Below are positions 34,946-44,008 of a stretch of DNA of 64,000 bases, piece after piece. Position 1 is the first letter of the stretch; the number at the start of each line of letters is the position of its first letter. Origin of the DNA: Armatimonadia bacterium (GTDB lineage Bacteria > Armatimonadota > Zipacnadia > Zipacnadales > JABUFB01); NCBI GenBank assembly GCA_039679385.1, contig JBDKVB010000121.1:1-64000 (forward strand), in the 5' to 3' direction. A program made the translations under genes and the position numbers. The notes beneath the pieces are model-generated. The model worked only from the letters and a program-made list of their open reading frames with translations. It was not told where the DNA came from and made no database searches.

Positions 34946-35119
34946 GCAAAGAGCACTGTCTCGCGGCTCTAGAGCGGCCCACGGGTCATTTCCCTCTGCC
35001 CTGCAGCTTCACCTTCGTCTCACTCAAAGGTTTTGCAAACAATCGGCGAGACCCCCAGGCGGCCCCTGCCTGGCTGTGGAAGGGCCTGCCAGGCCGCGGG
35101 TGACAGGTTCCGAAGAGTA
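34946..35119. other. Intergenic stretch without a gene
   Basis: Between the surface-cluster promoter and the aspartokinase terminator I see no open frame with a binding site. The only structure is an inverted repeat GCCTGGC (35068-35074) / GCCAGGC (35088-35094). Together with the leader and terminator, it completes the only gene-free stretch longer than 300 bases (34,670-35,242). Confidence 0.5.
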
Positions 35120-35162
35120 CCAAAGAAGCGCACGGCGTCCCCTCGTTGAGAGGACGCCGTGC
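35120..35162 (-). terminator. Rho-independent terminator after the aspartokinase-like gene
   Basis: A perfect 11-base-pair stem GCACGGCGTCC (35130-35140) / GGACGCCGTGC (35152-35162) is followed on the minus strand by the T-rich GCTTCTTTGG. It lies about 80 bases after the stop codon. Confidence 0.75.
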
Positions 35163-35242
35163 AAGGCCAAAGGAGGATGGGCAGAGGCATAGAGGGCATA
35201 CCCGTCCAGAGGCGACACCAAACAGCCGGCACGGAGGCCCCT

Positions 35243-36109
35243 TCAGCCCCGGCAGATGATCCTTGTGCCGGGGACCTGTGGGTCGAAGCCGTCGCGGATC
35301 CAGACGTCGATGCCACGGTCGTGGGCATAGATCACGGCCTCTCGCTGAATGACCTGCGGGAAGGGGTCCCAGTTGAGGAGCTGTGTCGCATGGATCGAAC
35401 TGAGTTTGCGAGCATCTTTGTGTTTGAGCGGATCCTTGTCATACAGGCCATCTACATTTGTGAACATCGTACACTCTGGTTGTCCCAGAGCGTCGGCGAT
35501 GGCGACGGCAGTGAGATTCGAGCCGCCGCGGCCCAGGACCGACACCTCATCCCGGTGGCTTCGCTCATCCCAGAAGTGGCCCTGGAAGCCCGCAACCACT
35601 GGGACCACGCCCGCTCGCAGCAGAGATACCAGGTACTCCTCATCGACGTGGTCAACGAGCGCGTCCACTGCCTGCGGGGTTGTCTCGACGCCTGCCTCGC
35701 GCCCCGTCAGTGAGTACGCCGGGCAACCTACAGCCCGCAGGGCCATGGCCAGCGTCGAGTTTGCTCGCAGCTCGCCGGACATGAGCAACCGCGCGAACTC
35801 CCGCGGGTCCGGCTCGTCATCCACCGCAGCGGCCAGGTGTTCCAGCTTGTCCGTTGCCCAGTCGAAGGCCGAGACGACCACCACGGGCACGACGCCTTCG
35901 TCCCGTAGAGGAAGGATGAAATCACGGCACAACTCACGCAGTCGCTGGGCTCGCGCCAGATTCCGGCGCATGGCAAGGAGACGGTAGATCTCGTTGACCG
36001 ATTCCTGTCGCCGGCACTCTTCCAGGAGCCGCTCCTCGTGAGGACCGAAACGGTTCGCGCCCTGCAAAGTCAGGCCGCCAAACTTCAGGACGGGCACCCT
36101 CTGTGGCAT
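35243..36109 (-). CDS. Aspartokinase-like amino acid kinase lacking an ACT domain
   Basis: The protein is about 288 residues. It has the amino acid kinase fold: an N-terminal VLKFGG strand-loop that binds ATP, VVVVSAF, a central helical region, GRGGSNLTAVAIADALGQ, and FTNVDGLYDKDPLKHKDARKL, a typical aspartokinase nucleotide-binding segment. The family's KFGGTS motif reads KFGGLT here, and there is no C-terminal ACT regulatory pair, so the protein ends about 120-170 residues earlier than usual aspartokinases. AGGAGG ten bases upstream selects ATG 36,109 over an earlier GTG. It could be an unregulated aspartokinase or a kinase for another carboxylate. A cupin and a metallo-hydrolase gene lie upstream in the same direction. 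Confidence 0.75.
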   Translation of the reverse strand: MPQRVPVLKFGGLTLQGANRFGPHEERLLEECRRQESVNEIYRLLAMRRNLARAQRLRELCRDFILPLRDEGVVPVVVVSAFDWATDKLEHLAAAVDDEPDPREFARLLMSGELRANSTLAMALRAVGCPAYSLTGREAGVETTPQAVDALVDHVDEEYLVSLLRAGVVPVVAGFQGHFWDERSHRDEVSVLGRGGSNLTAVAIADALGQPECTMFTNVDGLYDKDPLKHKDARKLSSIHATQLLNWDPFPQVIQREAVIYAHDRGIDVWIRDGFDPQVPGTRIICRG

Positions 36110-36256
36110 GTTCAGCTCGCCTCCTGCCCGCACGGATAAGTCTACCTCCGTACTTCGACGTCGAGGTCGATGGGCCTACCGAAGACGTCCCGGTTAGGCT
36201 CAAGATCGCCTGCAGGTCTTGCGGGCGGGTCGCAGACGGCCCCTGACCACAGACAG

Positions 36257-36610
36257 CTACCGCGCTGTCGCCGGCCCGTTCGGCACCATGCACAGAAACT
36301 CCAGGGTGCCATCCGGAAGGGCGCAGAACTGGTGCCGCTCGTTGGGCTCGACCAGGATGGCCTCATGTGGGCCGATCTCGCGCTCACCCGCATCCGTTAC
36401 CAACAGTCCTCGACCTCTGAGCACAAACACCTCGTGCTCCCAGGCGTGCCCGTGGAAGGGTGTACGTCCGCCCGGTTCGATGACGAACCGTCGCATGGAG
36501 AAGTTGGGGGCACCCCGGGTCTCATCAATCAGCCACTGGATGGTTGCGCCGACTGCGCCCGGCGAACCCACTGGAGTTGCCTCTGCCTGACATGCGTCGA
36601 CCCTGTACAT
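36257..36610 (-). CDS. Small cupin-domain protein
   Basis: This 117-residue protein is a single cupin barrel. Motif 1 reads PFHGHAWEHEVFVLRGRG, and motif 2 lies around PNERHQFCALPDG. The His and Glu residues would bind one metal ion. GGGAGGT about nine bases before ATG 36,610 fixes the start, 20 codons inside the open frame. Such proteins include sugar-binding regulators, isomerases and dioxygenase-like enzymes, so the role cannot be named. Confidence 0.75.
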   Translation of the reverse strand: MYRVDACQAEATPVGSPGAVGATIQWLIDETRGAPNFSMRRFVIEPGGRTPFHGHAWEHEVFVLRGRGLLVTDAGEREIGPHEAILVEPNERHQFCALPDGTLEFLCMVPNGPATAR

Positions 36611-36697
36611 GGCACGGTACCTCCCTGAACAGGATGTGAGCTTCACAGCAGTCCTGGCTACCGAGTTCACGCGCGTCGGCCCACTTCGGCGGCGTCC

Positions 36698-37510
36698 CTA
36701 GAGCTCCATGCCGTCATAGCCGACGTCGATCCCGTGAGGAGTGAAGAACTCCTCGAGCTGATGGTGGAGCCATCCGCCGTTGTGCGAGAAGTGGTTTACC
36801 ACGAACCGGCAGTCCCCGGCAAGGGCGCCTCGGGCGGCCAACTCCTTACGCGCATCGAGCACATCCGGCGCGCCAAGATGCCCGCCGCGGTTCTGCTTGG
36901 GGCCATAGGTGCAGTCCATGACGACGAGGTCTAGTTCGCGGCCGCTCAGGAAGTCCCAGGTCTGTTCAGACCACCAGCCGGTGTCGTGACCGATCAGGAT
37001 CCTGCGGTCACCCGTGTCGAAGATGAAGTTCAGCGGACCCGAGGACGGATCGTGCTCGCCCGGTATCGCAGTGAGCGTCACGCCGTCGCACAGTGGGTGA
37101 TCGCGGTACGGCTCGACCAACTCGAAGGCGAGACGGAACCGGTCGAAGTCCGGTACGGTCTGCTGCAGCGCATCACCGATGGCAGTAGCCCCGTGGACCG
37201 TCAGGATGCTCTCCTCCGGCACCAGGGAGAAGCCCGGTCGGCGGAAGCCCAGCTCGGCCGGCGTGAAATGGTCCTGATGGCTGTGAGTGAACACCAGGTC
37301 CGTCAGCGTGGACATGTCGAGGCCCTGGGCGATGCTCGCCGCGTAGGTGTCGGGGCCCCAGTCGATCTGAAGGTGGTCGCCGAGCCGGTAGCTCGTGCGA
37401 TGCCGCAGGTCCTTGCCGCGTCGAAGTCGCGCCTCGCGGCATACGTCACAGGTGCAAAACAGCGCCGGCCATCCCTCGGCGGCCGCGCTTCCCAGAATGA
37501 TGAGTTTCAA
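36698..37510 (-). CDS. Metallo-beta-lactamase-fold hydrolase, PhnP-like
   Basis: This is a protein of about 270 residues. Its N-terminus reads LKLIILGSAAAEGWPALFCTCDVC, with a Cys cluster like that of PhnP-type phosphodiesterases. The metal-binding motif THSHQDHF is present, further ligands lie in IGHDTGWW and DCTYG, and a late NHFSHNGG supplies the last His. PhnP hydrolyses cyclic phosphodiesters; related proteins act on other phosphoesters or thioesters. AAGGAG at 37,519-37,524 lies eight bases before TTG 37,510, which fits the family start better than the earlier ATG 37,534. It is divergent from the GHL10 lipoprotein gene. Confidence 0.75.
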   Translation of the reverse strand: MKLIILGSAAAEGWPALFCTCDVCREARLRRGKDLRHRTSYRLGDHLQIDWGPDTYAASIAQGLDMSTLTDLVFTHSHQDHFTPAELGFRRPGFSLVPEESILTVHGATAIGDALQQTVPDFDRFRLAFELVEPYRDHPLCDGVTLTAIPGEHDPSSGPLNFIFDTGDRRILIGHDTGWWSEQTWDFLSGRELDLVVMDCTYGPKQNRGGHLGAPDVLDARKELAARGALAGDCRFVVNHFSHNGGWLHHQLEEFFTPHGIDVGYDGMEL

Positions 37511-37668
37511 AACCGTCGCTCCTTCTGCTAACATGCTCCCTCGGGAGGACATCCGTTCGCTCCCCGAGGGTTGTACTGTTCGCTTCGGCTCCGCCCTTTT
37601 CCTTGCGTCCGAATCGGCCTCGGCCGTGATCCGGTCGGGGCAACAGCCGCACATCGGAGGACTCTGAC

Positions 37669-39996
37669 GTGTCGTCTCCGTCGGTGACGAGACCGGCCCT
37701 GCGGCTGGTCCTGGCAGCGGGTTTTCTGTGCTCCCTGACTGCTCTGGGAGGCTGCCGTCGCGCCCCGACAAAGCCGGTCTACCGCAGCACCGCCATCGCC
37801 CTGGTTCAGTCCCCGGTGCCGATCGACGAGAACAACCCGGACAGCAAGACGCGGCTGCAGTACTTCAATGTGGTGGCCGATGCGCTGACGCGGGCGGGCG
37901 TCACTTACCACGTGCTCAGCGAGCAGGAAGTGGCCCAGGGCGCCCTGGACCGCTTCGCAGTAGCGATCTTCCCCTACGTGTACAGTTGGACGCGCGAGGC
38001 CGAGGGTGCCGTTCTACGCTATCTGCGCTCCGGGGGCAAGGTCTTTGCGTGCTACCGTCTTCCCGACAGCCTGGCGAAGGAACTCGGCGTCAAGATCACG
38101 GGCGCTCGCTTCGACAGCGGGGATCACTTCGACCGTTGCGTGCTGAGCAGTCCCGGCCTGCCGGGCGCGCCGGAGGTCTTCGTCCAGCATTCCTGGCACG
38201 TCACGCTCGTGCGGCCGGACAGCCCCGATGCGCGGGTCCTATACACCTGGCAGGACGCTGACGGCAAGGGCAGCGGCGAGCCCGCGCTGATCCTCTCGCA
38301 CAACGGCGCGTACATGAGCCATGTGTTCACCAAGACCGATCGCGAGGAGAAGGCCGGCGCCCTGGTTGCACTCCTCGGCTACTTCCTCCCCGGGATCTGG
38401 CAGAAGTGTGCGCAACGGGCTGTGATGGATGTGGGGCGCATCGGGACGGCCCGCAACCTGGCGGAACTGCGCACCCTGGTTGCCGAGGCCCAGGAGCAGA
38501 AGCGCGCCAAGGGCGCTGACGAGTTCCTCGATGACGTGGAAGACCTGGTGGGCCGCGCCGAGCAGGCTGCGCAACATGCCCGCTATGCGCGCTCGATTCA
38601 CCTGTCGATGGCAGCACACCGGCTGGCCGTGTACGCCTACGTCAGGACCTTGCCGACCCGCGTCTGCGAGATGCGCGGCGTGTGGATCAGTAACCCGCAG
38701 GGCATCAAGAGCTGGGGCTGGGATCGCACGATTCGGCAGGTAAGCCGCATGGGCTTCAACGCCGTCTTTGCCTTCATGGGGTCCGCCGTCGAGGCGGCCT
38801 ACCCGAGTGTGGGGCTACCCCGTTCGCCGGCGGCGAAGGACAAGGACCGTCTCGCCGAGTGCCTTGAGGCCTGTCAGGAGTACAACGTCGAGTGCCATGT
38901 GTGGAAGTACATCTTCTACCCGGGGCGTCTCTCGCCGGAGCTGTACAAGCGCCTGCGCGACGAGCAGCGACTGCAAGTAGACCGCTACGGGAACACGGTG
39001 CCCTGGCTGTGTCCCTCCGACCCGCGCAACTTCGAACTGGAGCGCAAGGCCATCGTCGAGATCGCCCGCAACTACGACGTGGCCGGGATCCATCTGGACT
39101 ACATCCGCTTCCCCAACGTTGACTGCTGCTATTGCCCGCGCTGCAAGCGGCTCTTTGAGGCCGCCCTGGGTCTCCCCTTCCCGCGCTGGCCGCAGCAGTT
39201 GTTCAACAGCAACTACTATGGCCAGTACCGGCGCTGGCGACGCGACTTCATCTCGCGCTTCGTGCGCACCGTGCATGCGGAGGTCGAGAAAGTCCGCCCG
39301 GACGTGAAGCTGTCGGCGGCGGTCCTGCCCTCGCTGAACGTCGAGGCTGACCGCTGCGGGCAAGAGTGGCAGACCTGGGTGCAGAGCCACTTCCTGAGCT
39401 TCGTCTGCCCGATGGACTACGCGCTGGATGTCGACTACTACCGCCGACTCGTGCGAAGCCAGGTACAGCACGTGAACGGTGAGGTGCCGGTGTACGTGGG
39501 TCTCGCCTCGTGGCTGGCGCAGGACCTGACCGACCTGGCCGAGCAGATCCGCCTGGCTCACGACCTCGGGGCAGATGGGTACGTACTCTTCCACGGCGAG
39601 GACCTGACGCTGGTGAACGACTGGATGCCGGAGCTGCGCAACGGGCCGACCATGATCAACGCTGTCACTCCGCACTCGGGACCGCCCACGGGACTGCGGT
39701 TCACGGCCGGGGTGACACCCGGTAGATTCGGATGGGAAGCAGTGCGTGGCAAGCCGGTCACTGTGGCCGCCTGGGTCGCTCGTCGGGCCGGCGTCAGCAG
39801 CGCCCGACTGCAACTGCAATACCTCGATGGAACCCTCGCCGAGCAAGGCCCGTGGCTGCGTCTGGATCGTCGCAGGGAAGCCGAGTTCACGCCGCCACCG
39901 GGCGAGTATCGTCCGGTGATCGTCGGCCGATTTCGCTCGCGACCCTTTGAGAGTCGAGGGCGTATCTTGCGGGTTCTGGAGCCCGGCGAGAGGTAG
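37669..39996 (+). CDS. GHL10-type glycoside hydrolase lipoprotein with N-terminal glutaminase-like domain
   Basis: This 775-residue lipoprotein has the lipobox LTALGGC (Cys29). Residues ~40-250 form an alpha/beta domain (AIALVQSPVPIDENN, YLRSGGKVFACYRL) resembling the class-I-glutaminase-like trimerisation domain of some beta-galactosidases. Residues ~330-640 are the DUF187/GHL10 TIM barrel: EMRGVWISNPQGIKSWG, GFNAVFAFMG, VWKYIFYPGR, GIHLDYIRFPN and VKLSAAVLPSL. Acidic residues at strand ends (HLDYIRFP) are the probable catalytic region. A small beta domain ends the protein. GGAGG eight bases before GTG supports the start. It is followed in the same direction by a GH63-like enzyme. It should act on oligosaccharides at the outer envelope; the substrate is unknown. 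Confidence 0.85.
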   Translation: MSSPSVTRPALRLVLAAGFLCSLTALGGCRRAPTKPVYRSTAIALVQSPVPIDENNPDSKTRLQYFNVVADALTRAGVTYHVLSEQEVAQGALDRFAVAIFPYVYSWTREAEGAVLRYLRSGGKVFACYRLPDSLAKELGVKITGARFDSGDHFDRCVLSSPGLPGAPEVFVQHSWHVTLVRPDSPDARVLYTWQDADGKGSGEPALILSHNGAYMSHVFTKTDREEKAGALVALLGYFLPGIWQKCAQRAVMDVGRIGTARNLAELRTLVAEAQEQKRAKGADEFLDDVEDLVGRAEQAAQHARYARSIHLSMAAHRLAVYAYVRTLPTRVCEMRGVWISNPQGIKSWGWDRTIRQVSRMGFNAVFAFMGSAVEAAYPSVGLPRSPAAKDKDRLAECLEACQEYNVECHVWKYIFYPGRLSPELYKRLRDEQRLQVDRYGNTVPWLCPSDPRNFELERKAIVEIARNYDVAGIHLDYIRFPNVDCCYCPRCKRLFEAALGLPFPRWPQQLFNSNYYGQYRRWRRDFISRFVRTVHAEVEKVRPDVKLSAAVLPSLNVEADRCGQEWQTWVQSHFLSFVCPMDYALDVDYYRRLVRSQVQHVNGEVPVYVGLASWLAQDLTDLAEQIRLAHDLGADGYVLFHGEDLTLVNDWMPELRNGPTMINAVTPHSGPPTGLRFTAGVTPGRFGWEAVRGKPVTVAAWVARRAGVSSARLQLQYLDGTLAEQGPWLRLDRRREAEFTPPPGEYRPVIVGRFRSRPFESRGRILRVLEPGER

Positions 39997-40006
39997 TCGG
40001 GGCTCG

Positions 40007-40033
40007 CACGGCGCAGTAACCTGCTGCGCCGTG
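40007..40033. other. Perfect hairpin between the two glycosidase genes
   Basis: A ten-base-pair inverted repeat CACGGCGCAG / CTGCGCCGTG with a seven-base loop lies 11 bases after the GHL10 stop. No T tract follows on either strand, so it is probably an mRNA stability or attenuation element, not a full terminator. Confidence 0.55.
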
Positions 40034-40099
40034 GCATGAGATGGATAGGTACTGCAACCGTGCGCCTGCACAAGGCCGCGGGAGAAAGGAAGCTGCTTC

Positions 40100-41770
40100 A
40101 TGACCGCCACAACACCAAACCTACCGAACCTCTGGGGACGCGGACAGCTCCTGGCGTTCTCGGGTCTTGACGGCCATACCGATCACGACCGGCCCTTCGT
40201 GCTGCACACCGGAGCGGCTCTGGGTGAGTTGCTGCTGCGTCTCCCGGCGACCGCAGAGATCAACTTCCAGGGCCTGCCGGCACTCGAGACGAACCTGCTG
40301 CTGGGCGACTGCTTCGAGGCCACAGGGCCTGGTGGGAGACTTGCTTTCGCCTTCGCCGACCATCACACGCTTGCCGGAGAGATGCCGCAGGGGGTCACAC
40401 TGGTGGCTGGTGGTGCTCCTGTCACTTCCGAGCCGGCGATCGTTGCTGCCGGGATGGGCCTGAAGGTCTTCGCCTGCGTCCGAGGGACTCGCTGGTGCCT
40501 GCTGGCCGCTGAGGACGAAGCGCAGGTGGCAGGCCGAGTCGACGCTGCCCTGGCGGCAGACCTCGATCGACTGGTGGCCGAGCGCTCGCGGTACGTCCGG
40601 GAGTTCCAAGTGCCCGCGGGTCTCGACTCCGGTGACGAGCGCCTGCTGCGCAAGGCGGTCTCCGTGATGAAGGTGAACACGGAAGCGCCCTGTGGGCGGA
40701 TTGGCCGGCGCTGGACGACTCCGGACCGATGGCCGCACCGTCACATGTGGCTCTGGGACTCGGCCTTCCACGGGATCGGTCTCTCCTACGTTGACCCCGA
40801 CCTGGGCAAGGAGGCCGTTCTGGCGATGCTCGAGCAGGTACAGCCGGACGGGATGCTCCCGCACATGGTGCTGCCCAAGGACCCGCCTTCGAAGATCACG
40901 CAGCCGCCGGTGCTGGCCTGGTCGGTCCTACGCTTGCTTCAGGCGACCGAAGACCACGCCTGGGCGGCCGAGTGCATGCCCTACCTGATGCGCTACCTGG
41001 ACTGGATGCGGCTGAACCGCGATCGGAACGGGAATGGACTGCCGGAGTGGTTCATTGAGGGGGAGCCGCTCTGTCGCTGTGGGGAGTGCGGCCTGGACAA
41101 CTCGCCGCGCTTCGATGCCGCAACTTTGCTGGATGCAACGGACTTCTCGAGCCTGCTGGCCTCCGACTATGGGTGCCTGGCGCAGATCGCCCGGCAGGTC
41201 GGAAAGCAGGGGATTGCGGAGCCCTGTGAGGCCTACACCGACAGAATCCGGACAGCCGTGAACGAGTTGCTGTGGTCGGAGGCAGCGGGGCTGTACATGG
41301 ACCGCGACTTCGAGGGTCACCTGTCCGAGGTGAAGGCGGTCACGGGGTTCTTCCCGCTCTTTGCCGGCATCCCCTCAGCCGAGCGTGCCGAGAGGCTGCG
41401 CCAGCACCTGCACGATCCACGGACCTTCGCTGCGCCGGTGCCGATCCCCAGCGTCTCGCTGGACTGCGGCCGCTATTCGAAGGACATGTGGCGTGGACCG
41501 GCGTGGATCAACACTAACTACGTGGTCTGCTCCGGGCTGCGACGCTATGGCTTCAACGAAGAGGCAGACCGGCTCAAGGAGCAGACCATCGCCGAGGTAC
41601 GACGCTGGTATGAGACCGAGGGCTGCGTCTTCGAGTACTACGACTCCCTCGGGGTAACCTCACCGAAGGACCTCGACCGCAAGCAGCGGCTCATCAGCGG
41701 CAAGGGCATGGCGCCGATCTCGGATTACCACTGGACGGCGGCTCTCACCGCGGCTTGGCTTATGGAGTGA
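40100..41770 (+). CDS. GH63-family alpha-glucosidase-like enzyme (mannosyl/glucosylglycerate hydrolase or oligosaccharide glucosidase type)
   Basis: This is a 556-residue protein without a signal peptide. Residues ~1-180 form a beta-sandwich. Residues ~190-556 form an (alpha/alpha)6 barrel with hallmark segments HMWLWDSAFHGIG, DGMLPHMV, RNGNGLPEW, GFFPLFAG and MWRGPAWINTNYVV, as in GH63 and trehalase-like enzymes. The Asp of LWDSAF and a C-terminal acidic residue are the probable acid and base. AGAAAGGAAG precedes the ATG. The cytoplasmic location suggests it hydrolyses imported glucosides or a compatible solute such as glucosylglycerate. The stop codon overlaps the convergent membrane protein gene by 11 bases. 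Confidence 0.82.
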   Translation: MTATTPNLPNLWGRGQLLAFSGLDGHTDHDRPFVLHTGAALGELLLRLPATAEINFQGLPALETNLLLGDCFEATGPGGRLAFAFADHHTLAGEMPQGVTLVAGGAPVTSEPAIVAAGMGLKVFACVRGTRWCLLAAEDEAQVAGRVDAALAADLDRLVAERSRYVREFQVPAGLDSGDERLLRKAVSVMKVNTEAPCGRIGRRWTTPDRWPHRHMWLWDSAFHGIGLSYVDPDLGKEAVLAMLEQVQPDGMLPHMVLPKDPPSKITQPPVLAWSVLRLLQATEDHAWAAECMPYLMRYLDWMRLNRDRNGNGLPEWFIEGEPLCRCGECGLDNSPRFDAATLLDATDFSSLLASDYGCLAQIARQVGKQGIAEPCEAYTDRIRTAVNELLWSEAAGLYMDRDFEGHLSEVKAVTGFFPLFAGIPSAERAERLRQHLHDPRTFAAPVPIPSVSLDCGRYSKDMWRGPAWINTNYVVCSGLRRYGFNEEADRLKEQTIAEVRRWYETEGCVFEYYDSLGVTSPKDLDRKQRLISGKGMAPISDYHWTAALTAAWLME

Positions 41771-43532
41771 CGCCCGCCGGACCGACGTCCTTCCAGTCGA
41801 TACGGAAGACCCGTACGCTCGGCTGGTAGTTCCCGGTAGCCTGCACGCCCTGCAGCCAACGGTCGCGGTCGATCTCGAAGCAGGCGATCTCGGTCATGTG
41901 GAATAGCGGGCTGCGGTCGAGGCCGAGATAGGCGGCGAACTCGAACAGCGCCTGGGCATCTCCCGTCTGCCGACTGGGCAAGGCCAGATACTGGGCACCC
42001 CGGTCCTTCAGGTACTGGTCGACCTTGTCGTCAAGCTGGTAGCGGACGAACTCGGTGTCGGTGAGGCCGCCCAGGTCGATGATCGGGTGATTGCCGAAGT
42101 AGCGCAGAGCACCGATGTCGTAAGCGCCCACCGGAGCCCCGGGCGGGAGCTCGCGTGCCAGGTACTCGGCGGCTGCGATTCGTGCGTTGCGCATGTGGTC
42201 GAGATTCGCCCCATACACGCCGCGCCAGTAGCCCACGTCGGCGACCACGATCAGCGCCACTGCGAGGGCAGCGGCAGTTGCCTTCCACTGCTTGCGCCAC
42301 GGGACCATCAACCCCAGCCCGACCAGCCACCACAGTAGCAGGTGATTCACGGCCTGGTAGCGGGTGGCGGTGCCTGTGTCCGGCAGCAGGACCAGGTAAG
42401 TGAGGTTGTGCAGCAGAGCCCAGACCCAGACGCCGATGGTGCCAAGGACGAGCGGGCTGGTGGGCCGAAGGTCGCTCCCTCCCGGGGCCTGCAAGTCGCG
42501 GGAGCGCAGGAACCGCGCCACCTCGCGTGCCCCCCGCACAAGCAAGGGGATGACCACGAAGACGAACAGCGCCAGTCCGAGCACCGACAGCCGCACCGCA
42601 ACCGCAGCGCCCAGATTCTGCTTGAGCATCAGCGCCGGTCCGGGCATCGCGACCGTCCCGAAGACATAGGCGACCAGGTAGCCCAGCCACAGGAGCACGA
42701 ACAACGGCTGAGCGGCTCCCGTCCACAGCCCCAGCGCCGGGACCTTCTGTAGGAAGTGCTCGATTGCGTCGCCATGAACGACACGCTTGCCCGCGAAAGT
42801 CGTCGGGAGCCAGTGCCCGGTGTTCTGGTGGACGTAGAGCACCCAGGGTGCCGCCACCACCGCTGCGAGGATTGCCGCCGTCAGCCAGCTTCCCCAGCGC
42901 ACCGAACCACCACGGCGCAGGCGCAGCACCTCAAGCAGCAGCACCGTCGGCGCCAGGACCAGACCCTCGGGTCGGCACCAGAAGGCGAGACCGATCCCCA
43001 CGCCGACAGCCCACCACGAATCGCGCTGATAGCAGGCCAAAGTCAGCAACCCCAGCGCGAGGAACATCGTCGTCTCCATCCCCGAGAGCGTGAACCAGAG
43101 GACGTTGCCGGAGAGCGCAAAGAGCCCGGCGATCAGCACTGCGCCGAGGGGCACGCGATCCGGCTCACTCTCCGGGCGCAGGAACATCGGCCGAGCCAGT
43201 GCGCACACACACAGGGTCGCTACGAACAGCGACAAGATGCCCAGCACGTTGGCGCCGATCACGGGGTCGATGCCGAGCTTGATGCCGCCCGCCAGAAGCA
43301 GCGGCCACAGAAGGCTGGTGGTTCCAAGGCCCCGGAACTCGCCGGGATTGAACTCCAGCGTCCCGCGAGCGGCGAGACTCTGGGCGTACTGGAAATGGAT
43401 GTAGGCGTCATCCATGGGGAAATAACGTTGATGACCGGCCAGGAGTATGGCCGGCCCGAGCAGCGAGATTCCCAGCAGGATGAGCCAGGTGGCGCAACGG
43501 GGAAACGACAAGGAAGAGGTTTTCAACAGCAA
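41760..43532 (-). CDS. GT39-like integral membrane glycosyltransferase
   Basis: This 590-residue protein begins with a membrane helix, then a loop with the Asp41-Asp42 pair in YFPMDDAYIHFQYAQ, the donor/metal motif of the PMT/ArnT superfamily. About ten more hydrophobic helices follow, then a C-terminal soluble domain ending FEIDRDRWLQG. It probably glycosylates lipid or protein outside the cytoplasmic membrane using a polyprenyl-linked sugar. It resembles the glycosyltransferase at 6,142 in layout. The start is a TTG near AAGGA; the exact codon is unsure. It is the last gene of the minus-strand run from 50,821. Confidence 0.8.
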   Translation of the reverse strand: MLLKTSSLSFPRCATWLILLGISLLGPAILLAGHQRYFPMDDAYIHFQYAQSLAARGTLEFNPGEFRGLGTTSLLWPLLLAGGIKLGIDPVIGANVLGILSLFVATLCVCALARPMFLRPESEPDRVPLGAVLIAGLFALSGNVLWFTLSGMETTMFLALGLLTLACYQRDSWWAVGVGIGLAFWCRPEGLVLAPTVLLLEVLRLRRGGSVRWGSWLTAAILAAVVAAPWVLYVHQNTGHWLPTTFAGKRVVHGDAIEHFLQKVPALGLWTGAAQPLFVLLWLGYLVAYVFGTVAMPGPALMLKQNLGAAVAVRLSVLGLALFVFVVIPLLVRGAREVARFLRSRDLQAPGGSDLRPTSPLVLGTIGVWVWALLHNLTYLVLLPDTGTATRYQAVNHLLLWWLVGLGLMVPWRKQWKATAAALAVALIVVADVGYWRGVYGANLDHMRNARIAAAEYLARELPPGAPVGAYDIGALRYFGNHPIIDLGGLTDTEFVRYQLDDKVDQYLKDRGAQYLALPSRQTGDAQALFEFAAYLGLDRSPLFHMTEIACFEIDRDRWLQGVQATGNYQPSVRVFRIDWKDVGPAGVTP

Positions 43533-43587
43533 GTCCTTAGTTACTCTGCGGTCGCAGATCGCCCAGGCCGGTTGGGTCGCGACGCCG

Positions 43588-43956
43588 CTACTCGATGGCC
43601 CTTGTCAGGCGGTTTGACGCCGAGTAGCAGACGACCATCACCACCGGCGTGTCGCCCGTGTTGACCGCGTTGTGCTCAGTGTTCGCAGGGATGCGGATCA
43701 GGTCTCCGGCCTGCAGCGTCACCACCTGTTCGTTCAGGTAGTGCTCGCAGCGGCCCTCGACCACGTACAGCAGCTCCTCGCAGTTCGGGTGCGAGTGTAG
43801 AGCGTTGGCGACCCCGGGGTCAATCCGCACGGCCCCGAAGGTCTGCTCGGCGTCCGGGCAGATCCGGTCGTTCATTAGCCAGGTGATCGATCCCCACGGG
43901 AAGGACTCGCGGGGCATGCTGTCCAGACTCGTCACGCAGGGCTTCTCGCCGAACAT
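43588..43956 (-). CDS. Small cupin-domain protein
   Basis: This 122-residue single cupin barrel contains ALHSHPNCEELLYVVEGRC as motif 1 and PANTEHNAVNTGD as motif 2, so it has the usual His and Glu metal ligands. GAGG eight bases before ATG 43,956 is preferred to a TTG six codons earlier. No specific enzyme can be named. It lies between a glycosyltransferase and an esterase, suggesting a role in carbohydrate or small-acid metabolism. Confidence 0.75.
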   Translation of the reverse strand: MFGEKPCVTSLDSMPRESFPWGSITWLMNDRICPDAEQTFGAVRIDPGVANALHSHPNCEELLYVVEGRCEHYLNEQVVTLQAGDLIRIPANTEHNAVNTGDTPVVMVVCYSASNRLTRAIE

Positions 43957-44008
43957 CCTCCACACCTCGCGCAAGTCTTGAGATCAACCGGACAGCCTGA
44001 GAGGGAGC

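Noticed and set aside
34696-34956. 86-codon open frame on - in the leader of the surface cluster
   Set aside because: It overlaps the promoter, lacks a binding site and has no protein-like composition.
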